Source: Paenibacillus gyeongsangnamensis (GTDB lineage: Bacteria > Bacillota > Bacilli > Paenibacillales > NBRC-103111). From it: DNA of 64,000 nt. The notes beneath the pieces were generated by a model. The model ran no database searches. It was not told where the DNA came from and saw only the letters and a program-made list of their open reading frames with translations. The DNA is taken from NCBI RefSeq assembly GCF_027533625.1, contig NZ_JAQAGZ010000010.1:186001-250000 (forward strand), given 5' to 3'. Positions 16,277-25,340 of the stretch are shown one piece after another. Numbering within the stretch: position 1 is the stretch's first letter; every line of letters begins with the position of its first letter. A program made the translations under genes and the position numbers.

Positions 16277-17326
16277 ATGCAAACGAATGCGAATGCATGG
16301 CTGAAACGATGCATGTTTATGGTATCCGTACCGCTGCTTCTGATAGCTGTTTTCAATTATTGGTTGGATCCGCTCTGGTTATTCGACCATTCCAACCGGT
16401 GGAACAACCGTCAAAGCCCTTTCGATCTTCGGCTGCAGAAGGTAAATTACATTGCAGGGCATCCCTTCGATTATGAAGCGCTGCTGCTCGGAAGCAGTCG
16501 CGTAGCGTGGATAAACCAGTTCGATTTCCGGCCGATGACAACTTATAATTTTGCCGTTTATGCCATGAATCCGGAGGATTATAACGATTATATCGAATTT
16601 GCCAAACGAAAGAACGGAAAGCCGTTTCAAACGATTCTCATCGGCCTCGATTTCGACGCCACTAATGCTTTCATGTACGAGCATCAGCAAAAGGTTCCCT
16701 TGTCCTCCTATATCCGGTTAACCGAGCACTTCCCCTACAAAATGGAAGCGCTCTTAAGCTATGCCACGGTGAAATACTCGCTTGGAGTGCTTTGGAATAC
16801 GATAACCTCAGGTGCTTCGGATCCAATCCCTTACTTTAGCCGAGACAACGTGTTTCATGTAGAGAAGCCTCAGCAGCCCGCGGCTTGGAATCGTGTATTG
16901 GACATCTCGAAGCAGCAATCCGGCGGCTCTTACCGCTACAAGGATTTGACGCCCGTCTTTCAAGAAATTAAAAAGAACAACCCCGATTCGAGATTCATCG
17001 TATTCACGACGCCTGTATCGCAAGAGATGTTCCGAGTGCTTGTAACGGACGGCAACTATGCGGATTACGAACGATGGATTTCGGATATCGTAGACTCCTT
17101 CGGAGAGGTTCACCATTTCATGTACGAAAGCGAGGTAACGCGCGACCGGGACAATTTTTACGATGCAGGACATGCTCTTCCGCGGATAGACCAACGAATG
17201 GCGGAAGAGATGATGAACGAAGCCGCTCTTCCTTCCACTCGGAAGGGATCTGAATTTGACCGTATCATCCGTCGGGATAACCTGGAGCAACAGCTCATGG
17301 AATTGAGGAGCATTCATTATAAATAG
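16277..17326 (+). CDS. SGNH-like membrane-anchored acyl-transfer partner (AlgJ/DltD-like)
   Basis: 349 aa with one N-terminal membrane anchor (MFMVSVPLLLIAVFNYWL) and an extracytoplasmic domain. SGNH block I is LLLGSSRVAW (nucleophile Ser) and the Asp/His pair is FYDAGHALP near residue 300. These proteins complete acyl transfer onto cell-surface polymers for MBOAT partners. ATG 16277 with GGGAGAGCG upstream, 14 bp after the MBOAT stop, so a two-gene operon. Overall similarity to DltD versus AlgJ cannot be settled by eye. Confidence 0.75.
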   Translation: MQTNANAWLKRCMFMVSVPLLLIAVFNYWLDPLWLFDHSNRWNNRQSPFDLRLQKVNYIAGHPFDYEALLLGSSRVAWINQFDFRPMTTYNFAVYAMNPEDYNDYIEFAKRKNGKPFQTILIGLDFDATNAFMYEHQQKVPLSSYIRLTEHFPYKMEALLSYATVKYSLGVLWNTITSGASDPIPYFSRDNVFHVEKPQQPAAWNRVLDISKQQSGGSYRYKDLTPVFQEIKKNNPDSRFIVFTTPVSQEMFRVLVTDGNYADYERWISDIVDSFGEVHHFMYESEVTRDRDNFYDAGHALPRIDQRMAEEMMNEAALPSTRKGSEFDRIIRRDNLEQQLMELRSIHYK

Positions 17327-17447
17327 AATGAAGTGCTAGGTTTATCGTTTCCGGTGTCCTTTCATCCGTCCGTCTTGTATAAAATATTGTCCTCTGCCCA
17401 AAAATAAGCGAAGCTGTAAAAAATGGTCGAGCGGGGGGCATATTCGG

Positions 17448-18104
17448 ATGAATTCCAAAATGCTGCTGGTAAATATTTTCGTCATTCTTGTCATTCTGGC
17501 AGGCGGCGGAGCTGCGGCATATTATTACAATGAATCGGTCAACTATGTAAAAACGGACAATGCCCGTATTGACGGACAACAGGTGACGATCGCCGCGCTG
17601 ACGGCCGGTAAGCTGGTGGAATGGACGGGGCAGGTTGGGAAGTCTTATAACGGCGGAGAAAAGGTAGGCAGCATCCAGCCTGGTGCGACGGCGGCCGCCG
17701 CTGCGCCGGCAAAAGTGGATATTGATGTCCCCATCACGGCGACCATCGTGCAGCAGAGCGTGGTCCCGAACGGATATGTAAGCCCGGGTACGGTGCTGGC
17801 GCGCGCATATGATCTGGGAAGCCTCTGGGTTACGGCCAATATTGATGAGGCGAGCATCAACAATGTCAAGTCCGGGCAAGCCGTCGATGTTTATGTCGAT
17901 GCATTCCCGGGAACGACGTTGACCGGCCGGGTCGATAAGATCGGCCTTACCACGGCGGGAACGTTCTCGCTGCTCCCGACCTCCAATACGAACGCCAACT
18001 ACACCAAAGTGCGCCAAGTGATCCCGGTTACGATTCTGATTGACGGATACAAGGGGTTGGCTATTGCGCCGGGCATGAGCGCTACGGTACGGGTTCACAT
18101 TTAA
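17448..18104 (+). CDS. HlyD/EmrA-type membrane fusion (adaptor) protein
   Basis: 218 aa: N-terminal membrane anchor (LLVNIFVILVILAGGGAAAY), then YVKTDNARIDGQQVTIAALTAGKLVEW, the biotinyl-lipoyl-like half-motif of EmrA/HlyD proteins, and a beta-barrel segment GSLWVTANIDEASINNVKSGQAVDVYVDAFPG. The alpha-hairpin is missing or very short, as in some Gram-positive adaptors. EmrA-type adaptors usually sit beside a DHA2 pump; none is adjacent, so it is an orphan. GGGGGG ribosome binding site. Could instead serve the upstream acyltransferase locus; no direct support. Confidence 0.75.
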   Translation: MNSKMLLVNIFVILVILAGGGAAAYYYNESVNYVKTDNARIDGQQVTIAALTAGKLVEWTGQVGKSYNGGEKVGSIQPGATAAAAAPAKVDIDVPITATIVQQSVVPNGYVSPGTVLARAYDLGSLWVTANIDEASINNVKSGQAVDVYVDAFPGTTLTGRVDKIGLTTAGTFSLLPTSNTNANYTKVRQVIPVTILIDGYKGLAIAPGMSATVRVHI

Positions 18105-18130
18105 CCGGTTGATAAACCTCTACGGTTTTG

Positions 18131-18175
18131 AAAAAAGCTTCAGGCTGGGGCCAGACTCCGGCTTGAAGCTTTTTT
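18131..18175 (+). terminator. Terminator after the adaptor gene
   Basis: AAAAAGCTTCA pairs with TGAAGCTTTTTT (11 bp), with a GC-rich loop. Confidence 0.85.
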
Positions 18176-18226
18176 CACGGATACGGCACAGAAGCGGCAA
18201 TCCGGCGAAAGGAGTCGATCACAAAG

Positions 18227-18256
18227 TTGCGGAGGGATGAGCGATTCCTGTACAAT
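18227..18256 (+). promoter_or_regulatory. ywbE: SigmaA-like promoter of ywbE
   Basis: TTGCGG, 18-bp spacer, TACAAT; the ywbE start is 40 bp downstream. Confidence 0.6.
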
Positions 18257-18295
18257 CGGGGAATACTTAATTCAATTGTTGAGGGAGGGTTTAAG

Positions 18296-18520
18296 ATGAT
18301 GTCCAGCCTGAACGGCCAAAGGCGCAGCGCGATTCGCGCCGGACTGGAGGTCGATATTGTTTTGAAGCAGGATCAGCGTACCTGCAAGACGACTCGCGGC
18401 ATCGTTAAAGATATTCTCACGAATTCGCCGAATCACCCGCATGGCATTAAGGTTCGGCTGCAGGACGGACAGGTCGGCCGGGTGAAGCGTATTTTGAACG
18501 AAGGTGGCGCAACGGACTAA
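18296..18520 (+). CDS. ywbE: YwbE family protein
   Basis: 74 aa small basic protein. NGQRRSAIRAGLEVDIVLKQ, TRGIVKDILTNSPNHPHGIK and VRLQDGQVGRVKRIL match the YwbE (DUF2196) family, a KOW/SH3-like fold of unknown function found in many bacteria. GGAGGG is five to ten bases before the tandem ATGs. Convergent with thiN, 27 bp between stops. Confidence 0.88.
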   Translation: MMSSLNGQRRSAIRAGLEVDIVLKQDQRTCKTTRGIVKDILTNSPNHPHGIKVRLQDGQVGRVKRILNEGGATD

Positions 18521-18547
18521 TTTTCGAGCGCCCATGCGGGCACGATG

Positions 18548-19210
18548 TTATCCGGATGCCTCTTCTTCCGAGCTCTGAATCACGAGCAGGAGTCCGTCCC
18601 GCACCTGTATGGTTCCTTCCCCGGCCGTCAGCACATTGCTGATCCCAAGCGATTGACCGATGGTCAAAGTTGCCTCCCGAAGCGGGTATCGGAAGCCGTG
18701 CAGCGTAATCCCGCTCACCGACAGCGTTAAGGGCAGCAGCGATACATGGCTGTACCGGCCCTGTGTGAGGCGGAGCGGGGCTCTGCCGTCCATCAACCGG
18801 AGCTCGTTGTGCTCGTCCACGATCCGGCACTGTACGCCGGCATCCAGCGCCCTGCGGAGCAGGTGGACGTTGGCGAGCGAATGATCCCAGCGGGTGCCGA
18901 GCACGCCGCACAGCGTAATCTCCTCGGCTCCCTGCTCCAGCGCCCATGTAAAAGCCATTTCGGTATCCGTAAGGTCCTTCCAAACCGGATCACAGGAAAT
19001 GAATTGCCGGCTGCCGCTTCGCACCCGTTCCAGCTCTTCCAGTGTGACCGAATCGAAATCGCCGAGCGATATTTCGGGTACGAAGCCGTGATCGACGAGG
19101 AACAGCGCCCCACGATCGGCGCCGATCAGCGCGCCGGCCTCCTTCAGATAAGGAAGCACCCAGCTGCCCAGCGTTCCTCCCGAGCAAATCGTATATGTCC
19201 GATGCTTCAT
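18548..19210 (-). CDS. thiN: Thiamine pyrophosphokinase
   Basis: 220 aa. Transfers pyrophosphate from ATP to thiamine to make thiamine diphosphate, in the cytoplasm. Motifs: ICSGGTLGSW at the N-terminus, GADRGALFLVDHG, SLGDFDSVT, DLTDTEMAFTWALEQGAEE and LGTRWDHSLANVHLL, which carry the metal/ATP-binding acids of the family. C-terminal half is the thiamine-binding beta-sandwich (SLLPLTLSVSGITLHGFRYPL). Standard length. Single gene; ribosome binding site GGAAAGGAAG. Confidence 0.93.
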   Translation of the reverse strand: MKHRTYTICSGGTLGSWVLPYLKEAGALIGADRGALFLVDHGFVPEISLGDFDSVTLEELERVRSGSRQFISCDPVWKDLTDTEMAFTWALEQGAEEITLCGVLGTRWDHSLANVHLLRRALDAGVQCRIVDEHNELRLMDGRAPLRLTQGRYSHVSLLPLTLSVSGITLHGFRYPLREATLTIGQSLGISNVLTAGEGTIQVRDGLLLVIQSSEEEASG

Positions 19211-19375
19211 TTTTGATACGTCTTCCTTTCCAGGCGGTCTAATCTGCTGGTCTAATTATATCAGTTTCTGATCGGATCATGACGGTTAATCTAATACAGA
19301 CCCTGTGAAACGGCCTGCCCTCGTTCGAATGAAATAGAGAACAAGAGGACGGTATGAAACCGGGAGGTGTGCCTT

Positions 19376-20353
19376 GTGCCGAGACAAAGATTCGAAAATT
19401 TAGGCGGCGTACGGAATACAAAAACCCTGCGGGATGTACGGAAGTGGCGCAGGCAGAAGAAAGCGAAAATAAAAGATTATTCCTATAAAGTGCCTTACTG
19501 CGAGAACCGGCAGCTGGAGCTGCTGCGCGGCAACCGGACGGAAACGACGGTTACCTGGATCGGCCATTCCTCGTTTTTGGTGCAGATTGCCGGTATCAAC
19601 CTGCTGCTCGATCCGGTCTGGGCCGAACGGATGGGCCTGGACAAGCGCATGACCGAGCCGGGCATTCACCTGGCTGAGCTGCCTCGTATCGATGCCGTCC
19701 TGCTGTCGCACAGCCATTACGATCATATGGATTTGTCTTCATTGAAAAGGCTGCTCCGCCTCAATCACCACCTCCAGCTCTTCGTGCCGGAGGGACTCGG
19801 TACGAAGCTAATGACGAGCGGCTTCCACCGGGTGACCGAGCTGAGCTGGTGGGGAAGAGTGCGCCTTGTGGGGATGGAGCTCCATTTTGTGCCGGCCCAA
19901 CACTGGACGCGAAGGACGCTGACAGATGCCAACCGCTCCCATTGGGGAGGCTGGGTGCTTAAGCCGTACGAAGGGGAAGGATGCGGAAAGGCGATTTATT
20001 TCGCCGGAGATAGCGGGTATTTCCCCGGGTTTAAGATGATCGGGGACCGCTTCGACATCGGGATCGCACTTCTGCCGATCGGGGCCTATGAGCCGGAATG
20101 GTTCATGCACATGCAGCACATGACTCCGGAGGAGGCGGTACAGTCGTTCATTGACTGTCGTGCGGAGCATTTTGTTCCGATGCACTACGGAGCCTATAAG
20201 CTGTCCAACGATACTCCGCTCGAGGCCTTGAACCGGCTGAAATCGGAATGGAAGCGGCGCGGCTTAGCGACGGAGCGGCTCCATCTCCTCAAGCTTGGCG
20301 AGACGATGCCGGGACAAACGCTGCACAATAAAGAAGAGAACGCCGATGCTTAG
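19376..20353 (+). CDS. MBL-fold metallohydrolase (RomA/NAPE-PLD-like)
   Basis: 325 aa. Metal-binding motif LLSHSHYDHMD (HxHxDH) is followed by His in VPAQHWTRR, Asp in YFAGDSGYF and His in VPMHYGAY. The N-terminal block WIGHSSFLVQIAGINLLLDPVW identifies the NAPE-PLD/RomA branch of beta-lactamase fold hydrolases (outer layer or lipid-linked phosphodiesterases); substrate unknown. Start at GTG 19376, eight bases after GGGAGG; an upstream GTG at 19367 is less well placed. The 3' end overlaps the convergent gene by 4 bp inside a shared terminator hairpin. Confidence 0.87.
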   Translation: MPRQRFENLGGVRNTKTLRDVRKWRRQKKAKIKDYSYKVPYCENRQLELLRGNRTETTVTWIGHSSFLVQIAGINLLLDPVWAERMGLDKRMTEPGIHLAELPRIDAVLLSHSHYDHMDLSSLKRLLRLNHHLQLFVPEGLGTKLMTSGFHRVTELSWWGRVRLVGMELHFVPAQHWTRRTLTDANRSHWGGWVLKPYEGEGCGKAIYFAGDSGYFPGFKMIGDRFDIGIALLPIGAYEPEWFMHMQHMTPEEAVQSFIDCRAEHFVPMHYGAYKLSNDTPLEALNRLKSEWKRRGLATERLHLLKLGETMPGQTLHNKEENADA

Positions 20354-20365
20354 CGTTCTCTTCTT
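20331..20365. terminator. Bidirectional terminator spanning both stop codons
   Basis: AAGAAGAGAACGC (20331-20343) and GCGTTCTCTTCTT (20353-20365) form a perfect 13-bp stem that contains the last codons and both stop codons of the converging MBL and HEAT genes. Confidence 0.85.
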
Positions 20366-21507
20366 GTCATTTGCTGCCAAACCGAGCCTTCGGCCGCTTG
20401 CCCGCCCTCGATTCGCTCCAGCGCCATCCGGATTTGCATTCGGATCTCGAACTCGGGGTCTTCCTCGGCTTGACGGAGCGCTTCCAGCGCCTGTAGATCC
20501 CCGACCTCGTAAAGGAATCGGGCTGCACGCCAGCGTACCAGCTTATTCGGATCCCGCAGCGCCCGGATCATCGCTCCCTGTGCGGCGGGGTCGCCCAAAT
20601 CCGACAGCGTGTCTCCGGCCGTCCGGCGAACGGAGGCCGACGGATCCTGAAGCGCCCGGAACAAATAAGGAAGCACCTTAGGCTCCTTGATATCACCCAG
20701 GTAGACGGTAGCTAATCTTCGCACGGTGGATTGGTCGTCGTCAAGCGCATGAATCAGCAGCGGAAGCGTCTCGTCCGAAGGCTTCAGCTGCTGCAGTGCG
20801 GCATAGCGCCGCTTCCAATCCGGCGCTGCCAGCTCTTCACGTGCTTCGTCCAGGCTTAAGCTGCGCCGCTGGGTGGCTGCCAGCTCCTTGGCTTCTCCGC
20901 CAACAGGGCCCGCCGCGGCTTGGCGGACGAGCTGCTCCAGCTGCTCGTCGGAATAAGAGGCGTCAAGCTCCTGGACGACTTCGCCGAGCACTTCCTCCAG
21001 CTCGCCGTAACGAACATCCCATTCGTCCAAGGACCGCTCCTTGATCAGATTCGGCGCAGCGGCCGCACCCCGTATCGCCGCGTCGCTGAATCGTTGGGGC
21101 AATGCGGCGCGGCGTTCCTCCTTGCCGTTCGACACCCTCACCTGCAGCGGGATGCCGCGGAAGTGCTGCAGTCGTACCTGCACCTCGCCGAAGGCATTCT
21201 CCGCAGCGCCGTTCGATTCGTCCGCCGCGTTCGTCGGGGCGGCTTCGCCCCCGGCCCCCAGAATATCCCGTACGGAAGCGAGGATTTGCTGCCAATCGCC
21301 CTTGGGCGTACGATCCAGCGCGATGAAATCCGCGGCGCGGTACAGGCTTTTGACGCCCTCGATTTCGAGCAGCCTGTTCAGCGGCTCTGGCGCGGAGCCC
21401 GCCTGATCGCGGTGAAAGGTTTGCCGAACGCCGGCCGGCAGGCTATCGGTCAGGTTGATTTTCATCGTGTTCGGGCTCGGCGTCGGTTCAATGCTGATGA
21501 TGGACAT
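20350..21507 (-). CDS. CvfC-like HEAT-repeat protein with Nfu N-terminal-like domain
   Basis: 385 aa. N-terminus SIISIEPTPSPNTMKINLTD matches the Nfu/NifU N-terminal scaffold-like domain (iron-sulfur carriers), without a CxxC cluster motif. The last 170 residues are HEAT repeats: DWKRRYAALQQLKPSDETLP, QSTVRRLATVYLGDIKEPKV, ASVRRTAGDTLSDLGDPAAQ and KLVRWRAARFLYEVGD. This architecture is the conserved virulence factor C family of Bacillales. Function poorly known. AAGGAGG ribosome binding site. Convergent with the MBL gene. Confidence 0.83.
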   Translation of the reverse strand: MSIISIEPTPSPNTMKINLTDSLPAGVRQTFHRDQAGSAPEPLNRLLEIEGVKSLYRAADFIALDRTPKGDWQQILASVRDILGAGGEAAPTNAADESNGAAENAFGEVQVRLQHFRGIPLQVRVSNGKEERRAALPQRFSDAAIRGAAAAPNLIKERSLDEWDVRYGELEEVLGEVVQELDASYSDEQLEQLVRQAAAGPVGGEAKELAATQRRSLSLDEAREELAAPDWKRRYAALQQLKPSDETLPLLIHALDDDQSTVRRLATVYLGDIKEPKVLPYLFRALQDPSASVRRTAGDTLSDLGDPAAQGAMIRALRDPNKLVRWRAARFLYEVGDLQALEALRQAEEDPEFEIRMQIRMALERIEGGQAAEGSVWQQMTRRER

Positions 21508-21785
21508 CTCTGTGGTTCCTCCTTCACTTATGTCGAATCATTGTGAAGCGAAAACGAAACAAACAAAATTATAAAAATAGAAACTAAAATTGTACGATAA
21601 TTCTTAATTTAAAGCTCTTGGATAAGAGTTTTCTTATATATAGCTTCTATTATACTTCGGGGCAGCATGAAACGACAGTCATCCGTTCGGAGGGGCAGGG
21701 CGCACTTCACTATCCTTCGCTTCGGGCTCGGGAACTACGGGGAACATCTCGGGGTATTTCGTGTTCGTCCGTTGATAGGTATAAT
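21508..21785. other. Spacer with no convincing gene
   Basis: AT-rich near 21540-21660, with a TATAAT facing the HEAT-protein gene and TTGATAGGTATAATG near 21772 facing right. A short rightward reading frame here has no ribosome binding site and no family features, so it is not called. Confidence 0.6.
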
Positions 21786-21824
21786 GCAAAAAAGACCGCC
21801 GGCTCTTCAAGAGGAGCAGCGGTC
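21786..21824 (-). terminator. Terminator of the guanylate-kinase-like gene
   Basis: On the minus strand: GACCGC...GCGGTC with an inner CTCCTCTTGAAGAG hairpin, then TTTTTT. Confidence 0.8.
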
Positions 21825-21838
21825 GATTGTCTTTATTC

Positions 21839-22429
21839 TTAATCCAAATCCAGCAGCTTTCGGTGCAGGTAGTTTTCGTCCAGCGCTTTCGTTAAATCGA
21901 ACACGGTATGGGCCAGGTCCAAGTTTTCAAATACATGCTCGCATTGGTCCTTGTAATCGAGTTCGATATCGTATTGCGACATGTTCCGGTCGATGAGCTC
22001 CTGGGTATCTCCCCGTTCCTGCTCTCTCTTCAGAATAGTATCCCGGTCGGCGTAAATAAAAATACGCACAATACGTTCGCCGTAAAGCTCCTTAAGGGTT
22101 TCGGCGCCGTGACGGTTGAGAACCAGATAGACCGTCCCGTACTTCTGAACCATGTCCGCCACATCCTGCTCTTTAATGCCGTAGCGGTTGCCGGCAAGCT
22201 CGATGACTTCGATGAATTCGTTGCGTTCTTCGGCAGCTTTAAACTCTTCCATGGTAACAAAATGATAATCCTGTCCATCCAATTCCGCCGGGCGCGGAGC
22301 CCTTGTCGTGTAGGATAGTACTTGTTTGATGCCCAGCGTGCTGCCGGACATTTGAGCCACCGTTCTGCGGCCTGCGCCGTTCGGACCTGTAAATACGAAA
22401 ATAAGCTCCTTGTCTTTCAATTCGTACAT
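21839..22429 (-). CDS. Guanylate-kinase-like protein with altered P-loop
   Basis: 196 aa, guanylate kinase fold. Conserved GMP-binding features are present: VLSYTTRAPRPAELDGQDYH (GMP region), FVTMEEFKAAEERNEFIE, NRYGIKEQDV and IYADRDTILKREQERGD. However the Walker A reads TGPNGAGRRTV where guanylate kinases have GPSGAGKGT, so the invariant Lys is Arg. It may be a paralogue of the housekeeping gmk with lowered or different activity. GAAGGAGG ribosome binding site; own terminator; monocistronic. Confidence 0.8.
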   Translation of the reverse strand: MYELKDKELIFVFTGPNGAGRRTVAQMSGSTLGIKQVLSYTTRAPRPAELDGQDYHFVTMEEFKAAEERNEFIEVIELAGNRYGIKEQDVADMVQKYGTVYLVLNRHGAETLKELYGERIVRIFIYADRDTILKREQERGDTQELIDRNMSQYDIELDYKDQCEHVFENLDLAHTVFDLTKALDENYLHRKLLDLD

Positions 22430-22540
22430 AGAAAGCCTCCTTCGTTTTGGGAAGTGTGCATTCTCCGCCGATTGGCCTCCATTTCATTTTACATGGTTTC
22501 ACAGACAAGGTAAAGAGTGCCACGGGTTCGGGCCCGCCGT

Positions 22541-24439
22541 CTAGCGCTCCCGCCGCCGTCCGCCGGTACCGCCGCGCCCTTGCGTTCCGCGGTTTCCGCG
22601 TCCGCCCTGCGCCGCCGTCCCGCGGCCTGCTCCCGAGCGCCCGCGAGCGCCCGCGTCCCCGCCGCGTCCCGCTTGTGCGGCAGCGCCTCTAGCGCCGCCC
22701 CGCGCCTCGCGCTCGCCGCCCCAGTCGCCTGCTCCCGAGCGCCCGCGTCCGCCCGCGTCTCCGCCGCGTCCGCGCCCCGCTTGAGGCGCAGCGCCTCTAG
22801 AGCCACCGCGCGGCTCGCGTTCGCCGCTCCAGTCGCCTGCTCCCGAGCGTCCGCGTCCGCCCGCGTCTCCGCCGCGTCCTCGCCCCGCTTGAGCGGCAGC
22901 GCCTCTAGCGCCGCCCCGCGCTTCGCGCTGGCCGCTCCAGTCGCCGGTGCCCGCACGCCCGCGAGCGTTCGCGTCTCCGCCGCGTCCCGCTTGAGGCGCA
23001 GCGCCTCTAGCGCCACCGCGCGGCTCGCGCTGGCCGCCCCAGTCGCCTGCGCCCGAGCGCCCGCGTCCGCCGGCGTCCCCGCCGCGTCCGCGTCCCGCTA
23101 GCGCCGCAGCGCCTCTAGCGCCACCGCGCACCTCGCGCTGGCCGCTCCAGTCACCGGCGTCCGCACGCCCGCTAGCGCCGGCGTCCCCACCGCGTCCGCG
23201 TCCCGCTAGCGCCGCAGCGCCTCTAGCGCCGCCCCGCGCCTCGCGCTCGCCCGTACCGGCTCCGCGTCCGCCGCGGCTGGCCCGGCCTGCCTCCAGCCCG
23301 CGCGCTCCAGCTACGGCTTCGTTCCGGCGGCCGCCCTGCTTACCGAGCGTCATCTTGATCCCGCGCTCGATCTGCTCCAGGTACATCGCATCGCGCGGCG
23401 CCGCGAAGGTGAAGGCCTTCCCGGTCTGGCCGGCCCGGCCGGTTCTGCCGATCCGGTGAATGTAGCTCTCCGCATCGTGGGGGATATCGTAATTGAATAC
23501 GTGTGTAATGCCCTCCACATCGAGACCCCTCGCGGCAATATCCGTCGCCACCAGCAGCTGGATCTTGGCATCCCGGAATCGCTTCATGACCTGCTCGCGT
23601 TTCGCCTGCGACAAGTCCCCGTGCAGCTCATCGGTCGAATAACCGCGCTCCGCCAGCTCCTGATTCAGCTTGGTCGCCCGGAGCTTCGTCCGGCAAAAAA
23701 TCATCGCCAGATACGGTTTTTCTTCATTAATAAGATGGCACAGCGCGTCCAGCTTGCCGCGGTCCGTCGTCTGCACGACGACCTGCTCGATCTCGTCCAG
23801 CGTAACCCGCTTCGCCTTCACTTCGATTTCAACCGGCTGCCGCATGTACGCTTTCGCCAAATCCCGAATGCGCTGCGGCATCGTCGCCGAGAACAGCAGC
23901 GTTTGTCTCCGGCTCGGCGTTACCGAAATAATTTGCTCCACTTCCGGCAGAAATCCCATGTGCAGCATTTGGTCGGCCTCGTCCAAGACGAGTGTCGACA
24001 GCTTATGCAGCTGAACCGTTTCGCGGCGAATATGATCGAGCAATCGGCCCGGCGTCGCGATAATGATATGGATGGCGCCTTCCAGCTTGCGGATTTGCCT
24101 TTCCACATCCTGACCGCCGTACGCGGATAAGGAGCGAATTCCTTTGAGCGGAGCCCAGCGGTTGACTTCCTCGGCAATCTGAATGGCGAGCTCCCGGGTG
24201 GGCGTGACGATCAGCGCTTGGACATGTGGCTTGCCGGGGTCGATCATTTCGAGGAGCGGCAGAACGAAAGCCAGCGTTTTCCCTGTTCCCGTCTGTGCCT
24301 GGCCAATGACGTCGATGCCGGTTAGAATCGTTGGAATGGCCTCGCTTTGAATCGGAGTAGGCTCGCTATAGCCCTGTCCGATAAGCGCATCATTCAATTG
24401 GTCGCTCAAGCCGAGCGTGGCGAAATTTTTTTTCTTCAT
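22541..24439 (-). CDS. DEAD-box RNA helicase with repetitive RGG-like tail
   Basis: 632 aa ATP-dependent RNA helicase (CshA/DeaD type), cytoplasmic. Core about 1-380: Q-motif [56 protein letters not shown] (DEAD), [19 protein letters not shown] and [10 protein letters not shown]. Residues about 385-632 are a low-complexity tail of six units of 34-37 aa, each with [21 protein letters not shown] and GDW(S/G)G(Q/E). Arg/Gly-rich tails bind RNA without strict specificity and can drive phase separation. AGGAGATAATATA precedes ATG. Such helicases act in cold adaptation and the RNA degradosome. Confidence 0.92.
   Translation of the reverse strand: MKKKNFATLGLSDQLNDALIGQGYSEPTPIQSEAIPTILTGIDVIGQAQTGTGKTLAFVLPLLEMIDPGKPHVQALIVTPTRELAIQIAEEVNRWAPLKGIRSLSAYGGQDVERQIRKLEGAIHIIIATPGRLLDHIRRETVQLHKLSTLVLDEADQMLHMGFLPEVEQIISVTPSRRQTLLFSATMPQRIRDLAKAYMRQPVEIEVKAKRVTLDEIEQVVVQTTDRGKLDALCHLINEEKPYLAMIFCRTKLRATKLNQELAERGYSTDELHGDLSQAKREQVMKRFRDAKIQLLVATDIAARGLDVEGITHVFNYDIPHDAESYIHRIGRTGRAGQTGKAFTFAAPRDAMYLEQIERGIKMTLGKQGGRRNEAVAGARGLEAGRASRGGRGAGTGEREARGGARGAAALAGRGRGGDAGASGRADAGDWSGQREVRGGARGAAALAGRGRGGDAGGRGRSGAGDWGGQREPRGGARGAAPQAGRGGDANARGRAGTGDWSGQREARGGARGAAAQAGRGRGGDAGGRGRSGAGDWSGEREPRGGSRGAAPQAGRGRGGDAGGRGRSGAGDWGGEREARGGARGAAAQAGRGGDAGARGRSGAGRGTAAQGGRGNRGTQGRGGTGGRRRER
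22550..23290 (-). repeat. In-frame minisatellite encoding the helicase tail
   Basis: Very GC-rich imperfect tandem repeat, unit about 102-111 bp, six units. Unit lengths are multiples of three, so copy changes keep the frame. Confidence 0.85.
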
Positions 24440-24594
24440 TATATTATCTCCTTATGGGCTCAAGTATGCCGTTTAAAAATGCACCATCCCTATGTATAAG
24501 CATCGTCGTTTTTGGCACAATCTAACAAGGCGAAGTTCGATGGGAGGACCGGGGCCTCATCCCACCTCTGCATTCTACAGCAACATGCGGTAAA

Positions 24595-24630
24595 AAGAAA
24601 CTGCACACAGCACCCCGTGCGCAGTTTCTT
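24595..24630 (-). terminator. Terminator of the YhcN/YlaJ lipoprotein gene
   Basis: AAGAAACTGC and GCAGTTTCTT arms; T-rich on the minus strand after the stem. Confidence 0.8.
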
Positions 24631-24632
24631 CA

Positions 24633-25340
24633 TTAATATTCGCGGCCGTTGTTTTCCGCCTGGTTAGGGATGGTCCGACTCGTGCCGAACAACTGCTCCA
24701 TCATCGTAATGAACTCGCCGCGGTAAGGGTCCAGGGAACGGCCGTGCCAGGCTTCTTGCGCCAGCTTGGTGAATTCGTTGACGACAATCCGGTTCGCTGT
24801 AATGTACACGTCGGAGACATCCGGCTGAAGCAGACGAATCTTCTCGGCGATCTTTTGTTTGAACAAGTGGGACAGGTGCTCGTGATGAGCTTCAGTCTCG
24901 TCCCCGTTAAAGCCGGTAATGAGGTCGTCCGGGTACGCCGTATCATCGTATGGACGAGCCGGGTTGTACAAGCCGCGGACCCAGCCGTAGTTGTTGGTTT
25001 CTCTCGGCCCGGGGCCTCCCTTGGTGCCAGTAGCCGTGGAATCGATTGTAATGGCGGTATACGCGACGTGATCGCCCATCATAACGATCGCGCTGCCTAC
25101 GCCATCCATGGCGGCCACTTGGTCGGACAGAAATTGATTCATATCGAGCTTGGTTACTTGATGGGATACGCGGGCATACTCTTGCTGAGTCTGATAAGCG
25201 CGGGACGTATCCTGCCGCGGAAGATCACGTTTACTGCCAAAATTGTTTGCGCTGGGATAGTCGTACTTTGGGGAGCAGCCGGCGACCGCGAGAAGCGCCG
25301 AGCCGATGAAAGCCGCTGCAATAAGTTTAGCCGAACGCAT
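24633..25340 (-). CDS. YhcN/YlaJ family sporulation lipoprotein
   Basis: 235 aa. Signal peptide with lipobox LLAVAGC (Cys about 22). The mature part has a Tyr/Asn/Arg-rich linker, then TKLDMNQFLSDQVAAMDGVGSAIVMMGDHVAYTAI and KQKIAEKIRLLQPDVSDVYITANRIVVNEFTKLAQE, the YhcN/YlaJ core found in spore membrane lipoproteins. In Bacillus, YlaJ and YhcN are forespore products needed for normal germination and outgrowth. This gene is single. A sporulation promoter was not identified with confidence. Confidence 0.85.
   Translation of the reverse strand: MRSAKLIAAAFIGSALLAVAGCSPKYDYPSANNFGSKRDLPRQDTSRAYQTQQEYARVSHQVTKLDMNQFLSDQVAAMDGVGSAIVMMGDHVAYTAITIDSTATGTKGGPGPRETNNYGWVRGLYNPARPYDDTAYPDDLITGFNGDETEAHHEHLSHLFKQKIAEKIRLLQPDVSDVYITANRIVVNEFTKLAQEAWHGRSLDPYRGEFITMMEQLFGTSRTIPNQAENNGREY

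Noticed and set aside
21618-21842. 74-codon rightward frame in the spacer before the guanylate-kinase-like gene
   Set aside because: No ribosome binding site, overlaps a terminator, no family-like composition.
22517-23101. 194-codon frame opposite the helicase tail
   Set aside because: Shadow of the minisatellite, made only of Ala/Arg/Ser/Pro.
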